This document shows, in pieces, positions 34,596 to 45,894 of a stretch of DNA of 64,000 bases (position 1 is its first letter; each line of letters opens with the position of its first letter). The DNA comes from Wolfiporia cocos (taxonomy: Eukaryota > Basidiomycota > Agaricomycetes > Polyporales > Phaeolaceae), in NCBI GenBank assembly GCA_029448655.1, contig JACCLO010000004.1:1612001-1676000 (forward strand), written 5' to 3'. The translations under genes and the position numbers were made by a program. The notes beneath the pieces are model-generated. The model searched no databases and was not told the DNA's origin. It was given only the letters and a program-made list of their open reading frames with translations.

Positions 34596-35561
34596 CACAG
34601 TATTTAAGACGGAGACGGACGACTCACGGTTGACTAGTATGTTGCGCTTTGCTTCAGAAATCATTCGCCTCACAGTTAACATGCAGATTATAGTGTATTG
34701 GAAGAATATCTTCTTTGTACGATACGGATCTCTAGGTCGAGTACGGAGTAATATGACATCAGTGGGCGTAACACGACTGATTGTCAGCCGCAACATTAAT
34801 ACAGAGGTGATACACCGTGAGCATTTGCGCTTCAAACGCAAACAAAACGGGGGTTTACGCGCTTCTTCTCGCCTTTGGCAATAAGCTAAATGTCTGGGTA
34901 CACACACAACTGCCCTCGTGCTGGTTCTGGGCTACTAATTTCGCAGTAACTCATATGACTTCCTCGCCTGCAAGCCTGTTACATATTTACACCAAGGGCC
35001 TTTGTACGTAGAGCTTCCGATGAGTCTCGATTGTCATTGTGGGCTACATATATGTCTTTGTTCATGTTAAACAGTTCTCATGGATCATGTGGGGAAATCA
35101 ATGTCGATGCTGACTCAACCCAGTATTTGTTGCGACAGTGTCTGGCAGCTGTGAGCCACAGGCCATGCCACACGTCATAGTTCCGTGTTACTAGTAGTAC
35201 CCCCGCTAACGGCGGTATCGCGCGACGCAGGGATAAGGCTACCAGTGTGGGTTGCACCTCGTATTCTGATTTCTCGAGATCGTGATAGCACCGACTTTGT
35301 TATATATACTAGAATAAGTGTAGTGCACGCTCGTCTACATCGCCAGCGACGCGGGATATTACCGTTTTTACAGTCGATATGCGTGCCTCGTAATTAATCA
35401 TAGTCTACCCTATGGCCAAGAACGATGTCTGGAAGCCTACTTCGCCACCAATCGCCTGGCGCTCTTTATTGCCAATACGGTGCCGGAAAAAATCGCCTCA
35501 GGTCAGCGTCGCCTTTGCAGAAATGAGTACCTGCACGAGACCAGCAATATAAGTAACGCAC
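34596..35561. other. Intergenic between convergent family genes
   Basis: Copies 6 (plus) and 7 (minus) converge here. Only short frames are seen. The left limit of the segmental duplication falls near 35445. Confidence 0.45.
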
Positions 35562-36746
35562 TCAGATTATTCTCATGAGAATCGCCTGGAAGCTCCCCGT
35601 AGAGACACATCGTAATTCCTTCAAGGCCAGGTCATCAACGGTGTAAGCGAAGGTGACCATCCGCGCAAATGCCTATCGCACGTACAATCAGTTTTTATTT
35701 GGAAGACTTTTGTCGTAAGCCGTACCTTAAAATCTTCTCTCTCAAGTTGATTGGCGATCGATCTGACTATCTGCTCGCGCGTACGCGAGGACCTGCGACT
35801 GTCATCTTTCCTGATGTGTATCTGCCTGCTCCAGAAACGGCCCTCGTTTAACTGCATAATTGCACAGGTTAAGGAAGACCATCTACATTGTCAAATTATA
35901 TGATCATATTTGTACTCACATATATACGCAGTGAGGCCTTTGCAGCGCCCAACCTTTCAGGGAATGCGTCGTCATCTTTATTCTGTAAATGCGCAATATC
36001 GTCGTCACAGAAGGCTTTCCCGAGCCGTACTCCTTCTCGGCTCCCAACCCAAAATGTTGCGCAAGGTTCTGTGTCGGGCGTATCTGTGCCGTAGGAGTAC
36101 AGATCATACGGAAGTGTTTCCAATCGCACGTCCTAAAAGTCTGGTGTCAGTCTTTTGTTCTGCTCACTGAGAACAGGCCGCGTACATCGGCTTCATTACT
36201 GGCACAATCGGCGTAGCTTCCGTGGTCTTGAGTATGCATGTTCTGCATGAAATCACCTTCCTTGCTATTGAATTCCTCGAGGCCGTGAAGGGAGGGGCAG
36301 GAGTTGGTGTAGTGAGGGGGCCAGCTACTTGCAGCGTATTGCTGAGACAGGCAATTATCGTAGAGGCCAAACTCGTCGGTATCGACAACCATCGCGTTAC
36401 GTTCATCCGTTGCTGCTGGTGTATCTACGCCTGGTGTCTCAGCCGAGTCGGTCGAAGTGGGTATTTCGGGAATATCGCAATCGTCCACGCCCATAGCATT
36501 AGATAAGCCATGAGAGTACTTTGGTGGACGGATGTGCATGAAATTGTTGGTAGGTAGTAGGGAGAAGCTGGATGAGCTATGCGTTGATAGTAGGCCGGAA
36601 TCATCCAGAGCGTGTGCAATCTCGAATTGCGTGAAGTCCAATGGTGAGGCGGCGTTGTGGCGATCAGTATCCATGCTAGTCTGTAGTTGAACATTATGCC
36701 TGCGACGCACGCGTCGATGATTTTTATCCTTGCTCGTAGCCGCCAT
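35562..36746 (-). CDS. WPGY/GSFQP family protein, copy 7 (intact)
   Basis: About 330 residues. Exon 1 encodes a 197-residue N-terminal region: MAATSKDKNHRRVRRRH (a possible nuclear localisation signal), then a Ser/Asp/Pro-rich segment ending ADVRGLFS. After a 35-bp intron come DVRLETLPYDLYSYG, SREGVRLGKAFCDDD, LQNKDDDAF and KASLRIY. The next exon has EGRFWSRQIHIRKDD in place of WPGY, with the helix TREQIVRSIANQLE. The last exon, after a phase-0 GTACGG intron, reads VDDLALKEL and VSTGSFQAIL, ending at 35562; the W-x-x-G segment is shortened. It is the undamaged partner of the broken copy at 40308-41287. Confidence 0.75.
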
Positions 36747-38310
36747 GGATATGTTGAACTCGAGCGATATTCATCATGGATATCCCCGGCGTATGGCCAG
36801 GCGTGTTGGCCGTCCCGCTACCGCGAGGCGATATGAATGCACCAGACCGCGCGGCCACAAAAGCGAAGCTATGCACGCGCAGCTCCCAATCAGAGGCATG
36901 GATATCCCGGGGATATGTGCGAGGCATCTGCTTTAGATCTGAAGATGGCGCAGCACATGTGACTCGGCGTCGCTAGGATCGAAGATAGACTTCGATCCTG
37001 GGCTATTGTTGGTCATGAGGAACCTGAGATAGGCTAGCCAGCGAATTGTTGGATCACCTTCACCTTCACGCCGCACGGATCACCGGTCACCGCCGGATGC
37101 CCTCCTTGGCCAATGTTGTGCTTCGGGGAAGACCTACATGCCGCCGGCGCGAAGCGAAATGTCGGCGCAAACTGCTGGTGCGAATTCGAATTTTGACAGC
37201 GATAATCAGAAGGGATAGACATTGATCGTTGGCGACGATAGCGTAGTGGACCATTCCGTGCGCATACACAAATCGTCGACGGGTTGCTTTGAATTCCGTA
37301 CTTAGATCGCCGCCTGCTAATAAACAGACTGAGTCTGAATGAGTTTACGTAAGTAAGATGCGCACCTCTCAGTAGCCTCTAGCGATCACCGAATCCACGG
37401 CTAAATGGGCCGTGGATAAGTTTGAACCAGATAAATGGCACAATCGCGACCGCACGGCCGTTCTGAGTGGAGCCAACTCAGCGGCGCGTGAACTCAAAAT
37501 CTATCCATGCCAAGAATGTCGTGAACGCTGCTTGCGATGCATGGATATCCCAGCAATATGAAATGTGGTGGATAACTTGCGCGATGACATGCGACTGGAA
37601 CCGAATTATGGACGGAGCGACTCGCCGGTAAGTGTATTGTGCGACAGAGGGTAAGGATGACAGAGGTGCAATACGAGCTGTGCTCTGAAGCTGAACGTCG
37701 TGGGGAGGGGCCTGCTCCTGCGGTCAAGATACGTCGACGTCAATGTGAGTGGGGACTTTATGCACGATTCTGTGTGGTGCAATTCCTGTACAGATGCGTT
37801 TCCTCCGGTGGTCACCACGCGAGATATCCTCGTACATGCATTGAAAGTAGAGGTCGTACTTCGAAACCGCGGACCAGCGGTCAGACCGCAGGAGGCTATG
37901 CTCAGGAATGTTATATTTCCTAAATTAGCAATGAGAAGCATCATGCGGGGCGCACTGTCTTAGATCGTTGACTGTATCTCTCACTTGCGTAGAACAACTC
38001 ACCTCAGCTCCATCCACGTACTACCGCTGCGTCTTACACCAGAGCACCTGCACACAGACTGCCGCGACCTCCATAGCGAATATCCTCTAGCACGAGCGTC
38101 TGGTATCATTCCACAGCTTCTCAATCGGCGTGAAGAACATTCGCCTCGTTGGATGGATGGAAGGGCTGAGGGCACCTACTAGCATGTAAGGGAGAAAACA
38201 GATGAATGCAGGATAAGGCCGGATGGAGGTGGTACGTTCGCTCATTGAATCTCGGGATATGCCATGTAGCTCTATACTATCACATAGAGCTCTACCTTCT
38301 CTTCTCTTAC
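36747..38310. other. Duplicated intergenic sequence
   Basis: Matches 41288-42838. A plus-strand stretch at about 37727-37870 (RSRYVDVNVSGDFMHDS) is open in both copies, and many of the differences in its second half fall at third codon positions. It might be an exon, but no start or flanking exons could be found. Confidence 0.35.
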
Positions 38311-38497
38311 AATATTTCCTGGGACATCCCAGACTGTATCGTACGCGTCAGTTCTTGGGCAATCCGTATCGCGACTCACGCCAATACTCGAGCCATCGAA
38401 ATGCCAGCAAGGCTCCATGTGCGGCTGCGCATCACTACAGGAGTCTGCCAGCGACTCGTGAGTATCCAGACTGAACCATAGATATACCACCTCATTC
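38311..38497 (-). CDS. Conserved duplicated exon, unknown protein (copy A)
   Basis: A 187-bp exon bounded by a GCAGCAG acceptor and a GTAAGAG donor is open in one frame and contains VVYLWFSLDTHESLAD, CWHFDGSSIGVSRDTD and DTVWDVPGNI. The partner at 42839-43025 has the same length, the same splice signals and an open frame despite many substitutions, which argues for coding function at least until recently. The rest of the gene was not resolved. No family is recognised. Confidence 0.4.
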
Positions 38498-40307
38498 CTG
38501 CTGCAGATAGCTGGAACGTCTAGATTAGTTTCCTTGCCAACTCTGGATGAGGGCGAAGCGTGACAGAGTGTAGATCGGTGCCCAGAAGCATAGATATGAG
38601 CCGGAATTGAGCTCTTGCACGGGTGCGCCTCCTTTACCTTTGGAGATCCAGCTTATAGGCTTTGAGGTAGAGCAGCGAACAGCAAGCGTGGCGGGCACGC
38701 CGCTGCCACGCGGTCAGCAATTCATCTCGATCTATCGCAGATTGTCGATCAACGAGATCCGGGGGCGACGCCTGCTTCGCGGATGTATCTAGATGCGGAT
38801 GACTGCGTTTACTCCAAGCCTGCTGCAAGTCTCACAGTAACAATATGGTGAAAACTCATGCAGTCGGATCTACCAGTGCAATGTGCATCACATGGTTACT
38901 TCGTGTTGTCTGTCAAGTTTCAGGCCTCAATCCCGACTAAATTCATTATGACCTGTCTTTCTGCCAGTCTCAGCACATCATGTCCCTGTGGGCGGCAAGG
39001 TTTCAGATCTGCACCACAACATGACTTGGCGTCGAAAACAATCAGATCAAATTTTTAGACGGCCGCAATATTAATCCTCTAAGCGAGTGAACGTTCTTCA
39101 CATCATACCCCTCCGGAAGTGCTTTACACAGTGTCTATGCTCCATGTTCGGCAAGCAAACTCCTGTCTGGCGCGTAAATTTCCTTCTTTGAGGCCACGGG
39201 CTTACGCTACGAACGCAAGCTTAAGCTTACGTCTACAGGAGTGCACATCACCAATAATGCAGTAATCTATGATTCGACAACGTACACCGTTGTCCTTGTG
39301 CGAAGTACTGCACTCATGATCATCACTATATCTCTATCCTTACTTCATGTTCTGGCGCTTGTGAATATCATGTAATCGGACTCACAAGCGCTGGAGCGTC
39401 TATTGTGGTGTCACGGGCCCTCCTTACGAAGACGTCCTGCCGAAATATGTGTGCCCATGACACAAGCCCTATAGTACATGGTTTGTATCGAAGGTTGAGG
39501 GCGAGCGGATGCGCGAGGACTTACGACATGATCACGACGCGAAGCGGCGAGCGTATGGCTTGCGAGCAGACTCAGGCTGGAGAGCTGGGGTGGAAAACTC
39601 TATCGATTTAGGTGCGAGGCCGCAGATTCAGTATGCTACGCGCATCTACGGTAACTAATAGGTAAATGTTGTAAGTCAGTTTTTAGGCAGGTACAGGGTA
39701 TACGATCGCCGCTTCGTGCATCGCACATGTAGCGGCGCACCGACGCGATAAGGTGCGGCCGACCGCTGATTGCGACAGTTGAGCGCTGAAAGGGACCGGT
39801 GTTAGCTGGGAACGGACCAGGAGCCGCCGGGTAGGCGGGCTCACCCATCGGCACACACAGGCGCGCACTGCGTGCGACGAGGGACGCACTGGCCGCGGGG
39901 CGTACGAAGAAATAGCATGAGTAGAGAGTAAATACACAAAGTTACACGTAGCGCGCCGTAACGCGTAAGGGCCGGTACACGAGGGCAACAGCGTGACAAC
40001 AACATTATGGACGCGAGAAAAAGGAAGTGGAGGGAGGGTAGAAAAGGTACGGCGGCGTCGCTAAAGGCAGCGGCGAGGGGCTGATGAACGGCGCACAAGT
40101 GGACGGGGAGCAAGCTGCAAGAAGTGGGCGCGCAAGCGCGCGGCAAGATTTTTGGGCTTGTGGTCGGCCTCTCCCGGATACGCGAGGGATCGGCCGGCCC
40201 TTCAGCTTCACCGTCAATCGCCCGGCGCTTTTTTGCCACTACGGCGCCTCAGATCAGCGTTACCTTAATGAGTCGGTGTACGGGACCAGCAATATAAGTT
40301 TCCGCGC
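38498..40307. other. Duplicated flank, then GC-rich unique sequence
   Basis: 38498-39610 corresponds to 43026-44590. From about 39640 to 40200 lies GC-rich sequence with no counterpart in the other copy and no supported gene; it separates the two duplication units. A short conserved minus-strand frame near 39430-39490 (ISAGRLRK) is open in copy B as well but frameshifted here. Confidence 0.35.
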
Positions 40308-41287
40308 TCAGATTCGCCTCATCAGGATCGCTTGGAAGCTCCCAGTAGAGACATATCGCAATTCCTTCAAGGCCAGGTCGTCAACGGTGTAACCGAAGTT
40401 AGCCTCCAGCGCAGATTTCTAACGCATGCACTATTAGATATATTTAAAAGGCTAGCGGCGTCAGCCGCACCTTGAACCTTTCCCCCTCGAGCTCATTGGA
40501 GATTGATTTGACCATGTGCTCCAGAGTACGAGAGGGTCCGGGGTTGCTTTTGCTGCCCTGCCTGATGTGTATCTGCCTGTCGTAAAATTCGAATTTGTTC
40601 CCTCCCAGCTGCAGCGTTGCACAGGTTAAAGACTATCTGGACTCTCAGATTATCTGTGATCGTATTGTACCCACATATATCCGTAATGAGGCCTTTCCGG
40701 CGCGCAGCGTAGTACCAGGGAATGCCTCGGCATCTTTGTTCTTTAGACGCCCAATTTCATCGTTGAGAAAGGGTTCCCCAAGTCGTATACCTTCTTTGTT
40801 TCCAACAAAAAATGATGCGCATGATTCTGTGTCAGGCATTTTATTACCATTGGACCACAGCTTAGACGGAAGTGTCTCCAATCGCACTTCCTTAAATGCT
40901 AGCGTCAGCGTTGCGTTCTGCTCACTGAGAGCAGACCGCATACATCATCCACTGCTGCCGGCGTAGCCACTCCTGGTATCTCAGCCGAGTCGGTTGGGGG
41001 GGATGTTTCGAGAATACCGCCATCGTCCACGACCATAGCGTCAGATGAGCCAAGTCCCCCATGAGAGCACTCCGGTGGACGGGTGTGCATGACAGTGTCA
41101 GTAGGCGGTAGGGAGTAGCTGATGAGCTGTGCGCTGATGGACACCTGGAATCACCCAGAGCGTGTGCAATCTCGAATTGCATGTAGACCAGTGATGAGGC
41201 GGCGTCGCGATCGGTAAGTATACTGGTCTGTGGTTTAACATTATGCCTGCAACGTACGTGGATTATATCCTTGTTCGTAGTCGCCAT
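40308..41287 (-). pseudogene. WPGY/GSFQP family copy 8, frameshifted and shortened
   Basis: It aligns with copy 7 throughout. From MATTNKDIIHVRCRHN the frame matches until AHSS, where one C is missing near 41119; downstream protein similarity continues in another frame (MHTRPPECSHGG, ETSPPTDSAEIPG). A stretch of about 60 residues present in copy 7 is also deleted. The domain itself is still open: EVRLETLPSKLWSNG, NKEGIRLGEPF, KASLRIY, then FYDRQIHIRQG with an EHMVKSISNELE helix, and the last exon VDDLALKELRYVSTGSFQAIL ending at 40308. Translation from the N-terminal ATG would stop near 40922, before the domain. It may be a young pseudogene, or expressed from an internal start. Confidence 0.75.
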
Positions 41288-42838
41288 GGATGAACTCAAG
41301 CGACATTCATCATGGATATCCATGACGGACATCCACGGGTTTAATCGACCCGCTACAGCAACACGACGATCGTGATGAAAATACACCAGACCGCGCGGCC
41401 ACAAGCGCGAAGCTGATGCACGCGCGGGATCTCAGATTAGAGGCATGATGGATATCCTAGGATTATGTACGAAATGCTTGCTTTAGATCTGGAAGCAGCG
41501 ACTAAATGAGCAGTTTTCATGGCTCAGCATCAGAAGGATCGAAGATGGACTTCGTTTTGTGTTCCTCGATCGCTGGTCATGCGACTCGGTGACAATTGAT
41601 GACCTGCATCCACCCACGCGCCGCCGAATCTCCAGCAGCAGGCCCGCGATTGTACTACGGGAAAAGATCCTCGTTACGTCAACATCTGCGCAAACTGTCG
41701 GCGCGGACCTGATATTGGGCCATATTGGCAGCGATAACCAGAAAAGGTCGACATTTGCCGTTGTAAAGAAGCGTAGTGAACTATTCCGTGCATATGCACA
41801 AATCGTCGACGTATTGCTTTGAAGTCCATACTTAAACCCCGCTTCCTAGTAGACACATTGAGTCTGAATAAGTTTCACAGCAGCCATCAGCGACTGCCGT
41901 ACCTTTGTCTCGTGGATAATCAAAGATAGGCTAACGGCACTGACGCGGGCGTGCGACCGCTCTTGGCATAGTATCAGTAAGGCCGAAACCGCAGTACGTA
42001 AACTCAAAACCTATCCACGGCCTAAAGCCTAAAGTGTCGTCGTCGTTGCCTAAGAAGCACGGATATCCCAGTGGTGTGGGGCGTGGTGGAAAACTCGTGC
42101 CATGGCGTTGCGGCCGAGGCCAAATGATGGAATGACTCACTGGTAAGTGCATCGTGCGACAGAGTGAGTGAGAGGATGATGACCGATGTACGAAGCGAGT
42201 TGTGCTCTTAAGCGGAACGCCGTGAAGGGAGGGCTTTGCACCTGTCGGTCAAGATACGTCGATGTCGGTGTGAGTGGGGACTTCATGCGAGATTCTGTGT
42301 GGTGCATTTCCTGTACAGGTGCATCCCTTCCGGTGATCGCCACACGGGATATCCTCGTTAATATATTGAAGGTAGACGTCGTAGCTCGAAATCAGGTAGG
42401 CGGTTAGACCCGCAGGAGGCTATGATCCGTTGTTGCCCTAAATGGGTGATGAGAAGCACATGCATCCCTGGCGGCCGCGGGATGCACTCAGTGGCCTTAG
42501 GTCGTTGACTGTTTCTCTCATTTGCATAGAATATAACTCACCTCGGCTACGTTCACATACTACCGCTGCGTCCGACATCAAAGTACCTGCACACAGACTG
42601 CCGTGACCAACATAGCGGATATTCTCCAGCATGAGCATTTGATATCATCCCGCAGCTTCCAAATCGGCGTGTAGGACGTTCATCTCGTTGGAAAGATGGA
42701 AAGGCAGAGGGCACTTACTAGTATGCCAGGAGATGAATGCAGGCTACTGAATGGAGTTAGTATGTTCACTCACTGGATCTTGAAAAATAACATACAGCTC
42801 CATACCATCACATAGAGACCCACAATCTCCTCTCTTAC
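41288..42838. other. Duplicated intergenic sequence, copy B
   Basis: Counterpart of 36747-38310, with the same open plus-strand stretch (RSRYVDVGVSGDFMRDS) at about 42242-42400. No gene is called. Confidence 0.35.
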
Positions 42839-43025
42839 GATGCTACCGGGGGCATCCCACACTGTGTCGTGTACGTCAGTTCTTGGGCAATCCGTATAGC
42901 GGCTCACGCCAATACTTGAGCCGTCGAAATGGCAACAAAGCTCCATGCGCGGCCGCAGATCACTACAGCAGTCTGCCAGTGACTCGTGAGTATATCGACT
43001 GAACCATAGATACACCAACTCGTTC
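42839..43025 (-). CDS. Conserved duplicated exon, unknown protein (copy B)
   Basis: Partner of 38311-38497: 187 bp, same acceptor and GTAAGAG donor, open frame with LVYLWFSRYTHESLAD, CCHFDGSSIGVSRYTD and DTVWDAPGSI. Nearly all residue changes relative to copy A are single replacements without gaps. The gene it belongs to was not resolved. Confidence 0.4.
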
Positions 43026-43720
43026 CTGCTGTAGATAGCTGGAACTTCTACAGTTCAGTCTCCCTGCCGCCTCTGAATGCGGACGGAGCATGACAGAATG
43101 TAGATCGATGCCCAGAAGTAATAGCTATGAGTCGGAAGTGAACTCTTGCGCAGGTGCGCCTCCTTTACCTTTGGAGATCCAGCTTATGAGGCTTTGAATA
43201 GAGCAGCGAACAGCAAGCGTGGCGGGCACGCCGCTGCCACGCGGTCAGCAAATCATCTCGATCTATCGCAGATTGTCGATCAACGAGATCCGGGGGCGAC
43301 GCCTACTTCGCGGATGTATCTAGATGTGGGCGGGTGACTGTTACTCCAAGCCTGCTGCAAGTCTCACCAGTCACAAAATGGTGCGACCTCATGTAGTCGG
43401 ATCTATCAGCGCAATGTGATTCACATAGTTAATTCGTGTTGTCTGTCAAGTTGTAGGCCTCAATCCCGACTGGATTCATTACGACCTATCTTTCTGCTAG
43501 TCTCTGCACATTATTTCCCTGTGGGCAAGGTTCCGAATCTGCACCTGGCGCGTAAAATTTCTTCTTTAGCCTCTCCGAGGCCGTGGGCTTACGCTACGAA
43601 CGCAAGCTTAGGCCTACGTCTACAAGGAGTGTACATCATCAGTGGCATAGTAGTCTATGATTCGACAATGTACACAGTTGTCCTTGTGCGAGTTACTCCA
43701 CTCGTCGCTACATCTTCATC
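43026..43720. other. Duplicated flank left of the fold-back element
   Basis: Corresponds to 38498-39330 of copy A with indels. Open frames here are not conserved between the two copies, so no gene is called. It ends with CTTCATC (43714-43720), one side of the element's target-site duplication. Confidence 0.4.
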
Positions 43721-43846
43721 GAGGGAATTCAGTCAATTATCTTAATCTGCCAACTGCCCTTCGCTTAAGAAATCGCAGTTGCGAGCTAGGTTTGCACGCA
43801 GATTAATCTGCTAGCTGCGGCAGATTAATCTACTGTGACAATAAAA

Positions 43847-43935
43847 TGGTACATCCAGGATTTAAACCAAGGACCTTAGCGTGGATGAGAATAAGAGCAT
43901 CACAGCATACATTAGCCGACTGAGCTACAGTGCAA
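43847..43935 (-). repeat. tRNA-like module in left arm of fold-back element
   Basis: On the minus strand it has an A-box-like TAGCTCAGTCGG, then ATGCTCTTATTCTCAT in the anticodon-arm position, a B-box-like GGTTTAAATCC and the end GTACCA. Stems are imperfect, so a functional tRNA is unlikely. It is a mirrored, slightly more diverged copy of 44207-44296. Confidence 0.5.
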
Positions 43936-44206
43936 CTGGTGTCTGCACACTTTTAGGAAATATATAGAGTATTTTGTAAACTTCATTTTCACAGTTTTAA
44001 CATCTTCCATAATCTGCCTCTAAAGACCTGTGATTCCAGTGTATTCAACTTTCCCATTGTGAATTGCTCCAGGTCAGGCATGGTAAAACAAGCTACCACT
44101 ATCATTGATTTTGTTATGCTTGTTGTAGCAGTTAGTTGCCTTGATGATTTGCAGAAATTGTGTGTAAAATTTGCATTATATATATTTTGATTGGTCAATG
44201 GTCACT

Positions 44207-44296
44207 GTTGTCACTATGGCTCAGTTGGCTAATTATGCTGTGATGCTCTTATTCTCATCTGTGCTAAGGTCCTTGGTTTGAATCCTGGATGTACCA
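44207..44296 (+). repeat. tRNA-like module in right arm of fold-back element
   Basis: A-box TGGCTCAGTTGG (44217-44228) fits the RNA polymerase III consensus and the B-box GGTTTGAATCC (44275-44285) differs at one base. The 46-bp spacing exceeds that of a plain tRNA and would allow a short intron or long variable arm. The T-arm pairs poorly. This suggests tRNA-derived (SINE-like) sequence taken into the element. Confidence 0.5.
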
Positions 44297-44429
44297 TTTT
44301 ATTGTCACAGTAGATTAATCTGCCGCAGCTAGCAGATTAATCTGCGTGCAAACCTAGCTCGCAACTGCGATTTCTTAAGCGAAGGGCAGTTGGCAGATTA
44401 AGATACTTGACTGAAACTCTACCTTCATC

Positions 44430-45894
44430 TTACTTCACATTCTGGTGCCTGTGAATATCATGTAACCGGACTCACAAACGGTAGAGCGTCTACTATGGTG
44501 TCACCCTTGCGGAGACGTCCTGCCGAAATATAGGCGCCCGTGGCACAAGCCCTATAGTACACGGTTGGCCGCTTATCGCCTATCGATGTCTTGCATACAC
44601 TCGAGTCAGAACGTGTTCTGCTTGCATGCTTAGTCCTCAGCTGGCAAATTTGGCTGGGTGCAGAAAGCTGCGGGTCCTCAGGCCTCGGCCTCATGGCTGA
44701 GCAATAGCGGGAGTCTTCTGTTTCTAGATACTGAGTGAGCACAAAGGATCTATACCTTATGGATCCTCTATATAAAATGACTAATTATTTTTACACTCAA
44801 TCTACGGCTAGACCACTCCCTGGTAATGTGGAGACGAGACAGAATGACATATACAGCCACAAATCGCTCTATATTCTATTCGGCTCCGTTGCGCTGGCTT
44901 TCAGTTCTGAGACATGGCGTGACATTTACAGGGAAAGTGGATGAGATATAGAAGCTTGATGTAGAGCGTTTGTAGACGACCGCTGCAGCGGCGACTTCTT
45001 CAAACGTTTCGCACAAATACGACGTTTAGTCATGAGCATTCGATTTAGCCCTTCGCAGGAAGCCTTATTTCAGCACGATGCAGCATCACGGTATAAAATA
45101 CTACTGGAATCCGACGTGATACAACTACCTGGGATATTCGGAGGCACAGAGGTACTTTTCAGAACTCGATGTTATTCATACAACAGCCGGGCGCGATCGC
45201 ACGACAATTACTCAATGACGAACCTATGTCATCGAATCTACACCGGCGCCATCGGACATCAAATGGAGGACATGCGAGTCGCTTGAGAGTCTAAGCCGAA
45301 GCGCTGACCACCTAGCAGCAATTGTCAGACTATTACCACAGTACCTCAATGTATGAAGCGAGTAGGAAAAGGGTTACAAACGGCGACGCATCCAGGTGCG
45401 CGCGCCCGGCCTATATGGTACTCCGGCTATATTAACTTCCCGCTAGCTTCCCCGACTGAGCAGACGAAGTCGTCGCGCCGTCTCGGAGGTCTGAGAGGCA
45501 TACATATAATTCACAATCATAGAAGGTCATCAATTATCGTCGGGGAGGCAGTTATATGAAACGCTCATTAAATACAGCGCCACTGCTCTAAGATCTTATC
45601 AGATTTGATTAGATAAAGATTGGAGACGGAGATGAGTATCAGCTGAGTTCAGCTGAGGAGAACGCTAAAGGAACGGCTGGACATCGCTGACTTTCTGCTA
45701 TGGTCGGGCGAGCCATATCGTACAGCGAGGAGGAAAATGAGAATGAGGACGAAGGTATCAAGCGACCTTCCAGGACTGTACGCTTCCCCTCGTAAGTTAC
45801 CCCTCTCTACCACTGGTCATCCTCACTCCTGTCATCGCCGAATGTGAAAGCAGCGATCTGTGATGAGCCCTTGGGGTTGCCTTTTCAAGTACGG
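44430..45894. other. Intergenic, unassigned open frames
   Basis: 44458-44742 minus (contains TVYYRACATGAYISAGRLRKG) overlaps the end of the duplicated block and is open where copy A is frameshifted. 45032-45286 plus is open but unremarkable. No gene is called. Confidence 0.35.

Larger units (their letters stand above)
35445..39610. repeat. Segmental duplication, copy A
   Basis: This block aligns in the same order and orientation with 40205-44590, at roughly 75-85 percent identity by eye with many small indels. It carries one intact WPGY gene (35562-36746), an unassigned conserved exon (38311-38497) and no fold-back element. Limits are approximate. Confidence 0.8.
43721..44422. mobile_element. 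Fold-back element with long arms, 702 bp
   Basis: Two long inverted arms (about 43721-43945 and 44200-44422) share blocks such as TATCTTAATCTGCCAACTGC, the sequence around GCAGATTAATCTGC, and a tRNA-like module. CTTCATC is directly repeated at 43714-43720 and 44423-44429. Copy A of the segmental duplication lacks the element, so it inserted after duplication. The 250-bp centre has a 69-codon minus-strand frame (43989-44198) with no known motif. No transposase. A 7-8 bp duplication would suit a hAT or Mutator-type mechanism; not settled. Confidence 0.8.
40205..44590. repeat. Segmental duplication, copy B
   Basis: Partner of 35445-39610. It contains the frameshifted WPGY copy (40308-41287), the second conserved exon (42839-43025) and a 702-bp fold-back insertion (43721-44422) that copy A lacks. 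Limits are approximate. Confidence 0.8.

Noticed and set aside
39640..40230. GC-rich block as a gene or retroelement end
   Set aside because: Open frames on both strands have low-complexity translations, and no terminal repeats or domains were seen.
44207..44296. Functional tRNA gene
   Set aside because: A-box and B-box are good but the T-arm and acceptor do not pair properly, and the sequence lies inside a transposable element.
43801..44350. Repeated GCAGATTAATCTGC blocks as a CRISPR-like or operator array
   Set aside because: The repeats are explained by two inverted arms of one fold-back element; there are no regularly spaced unique spacers.
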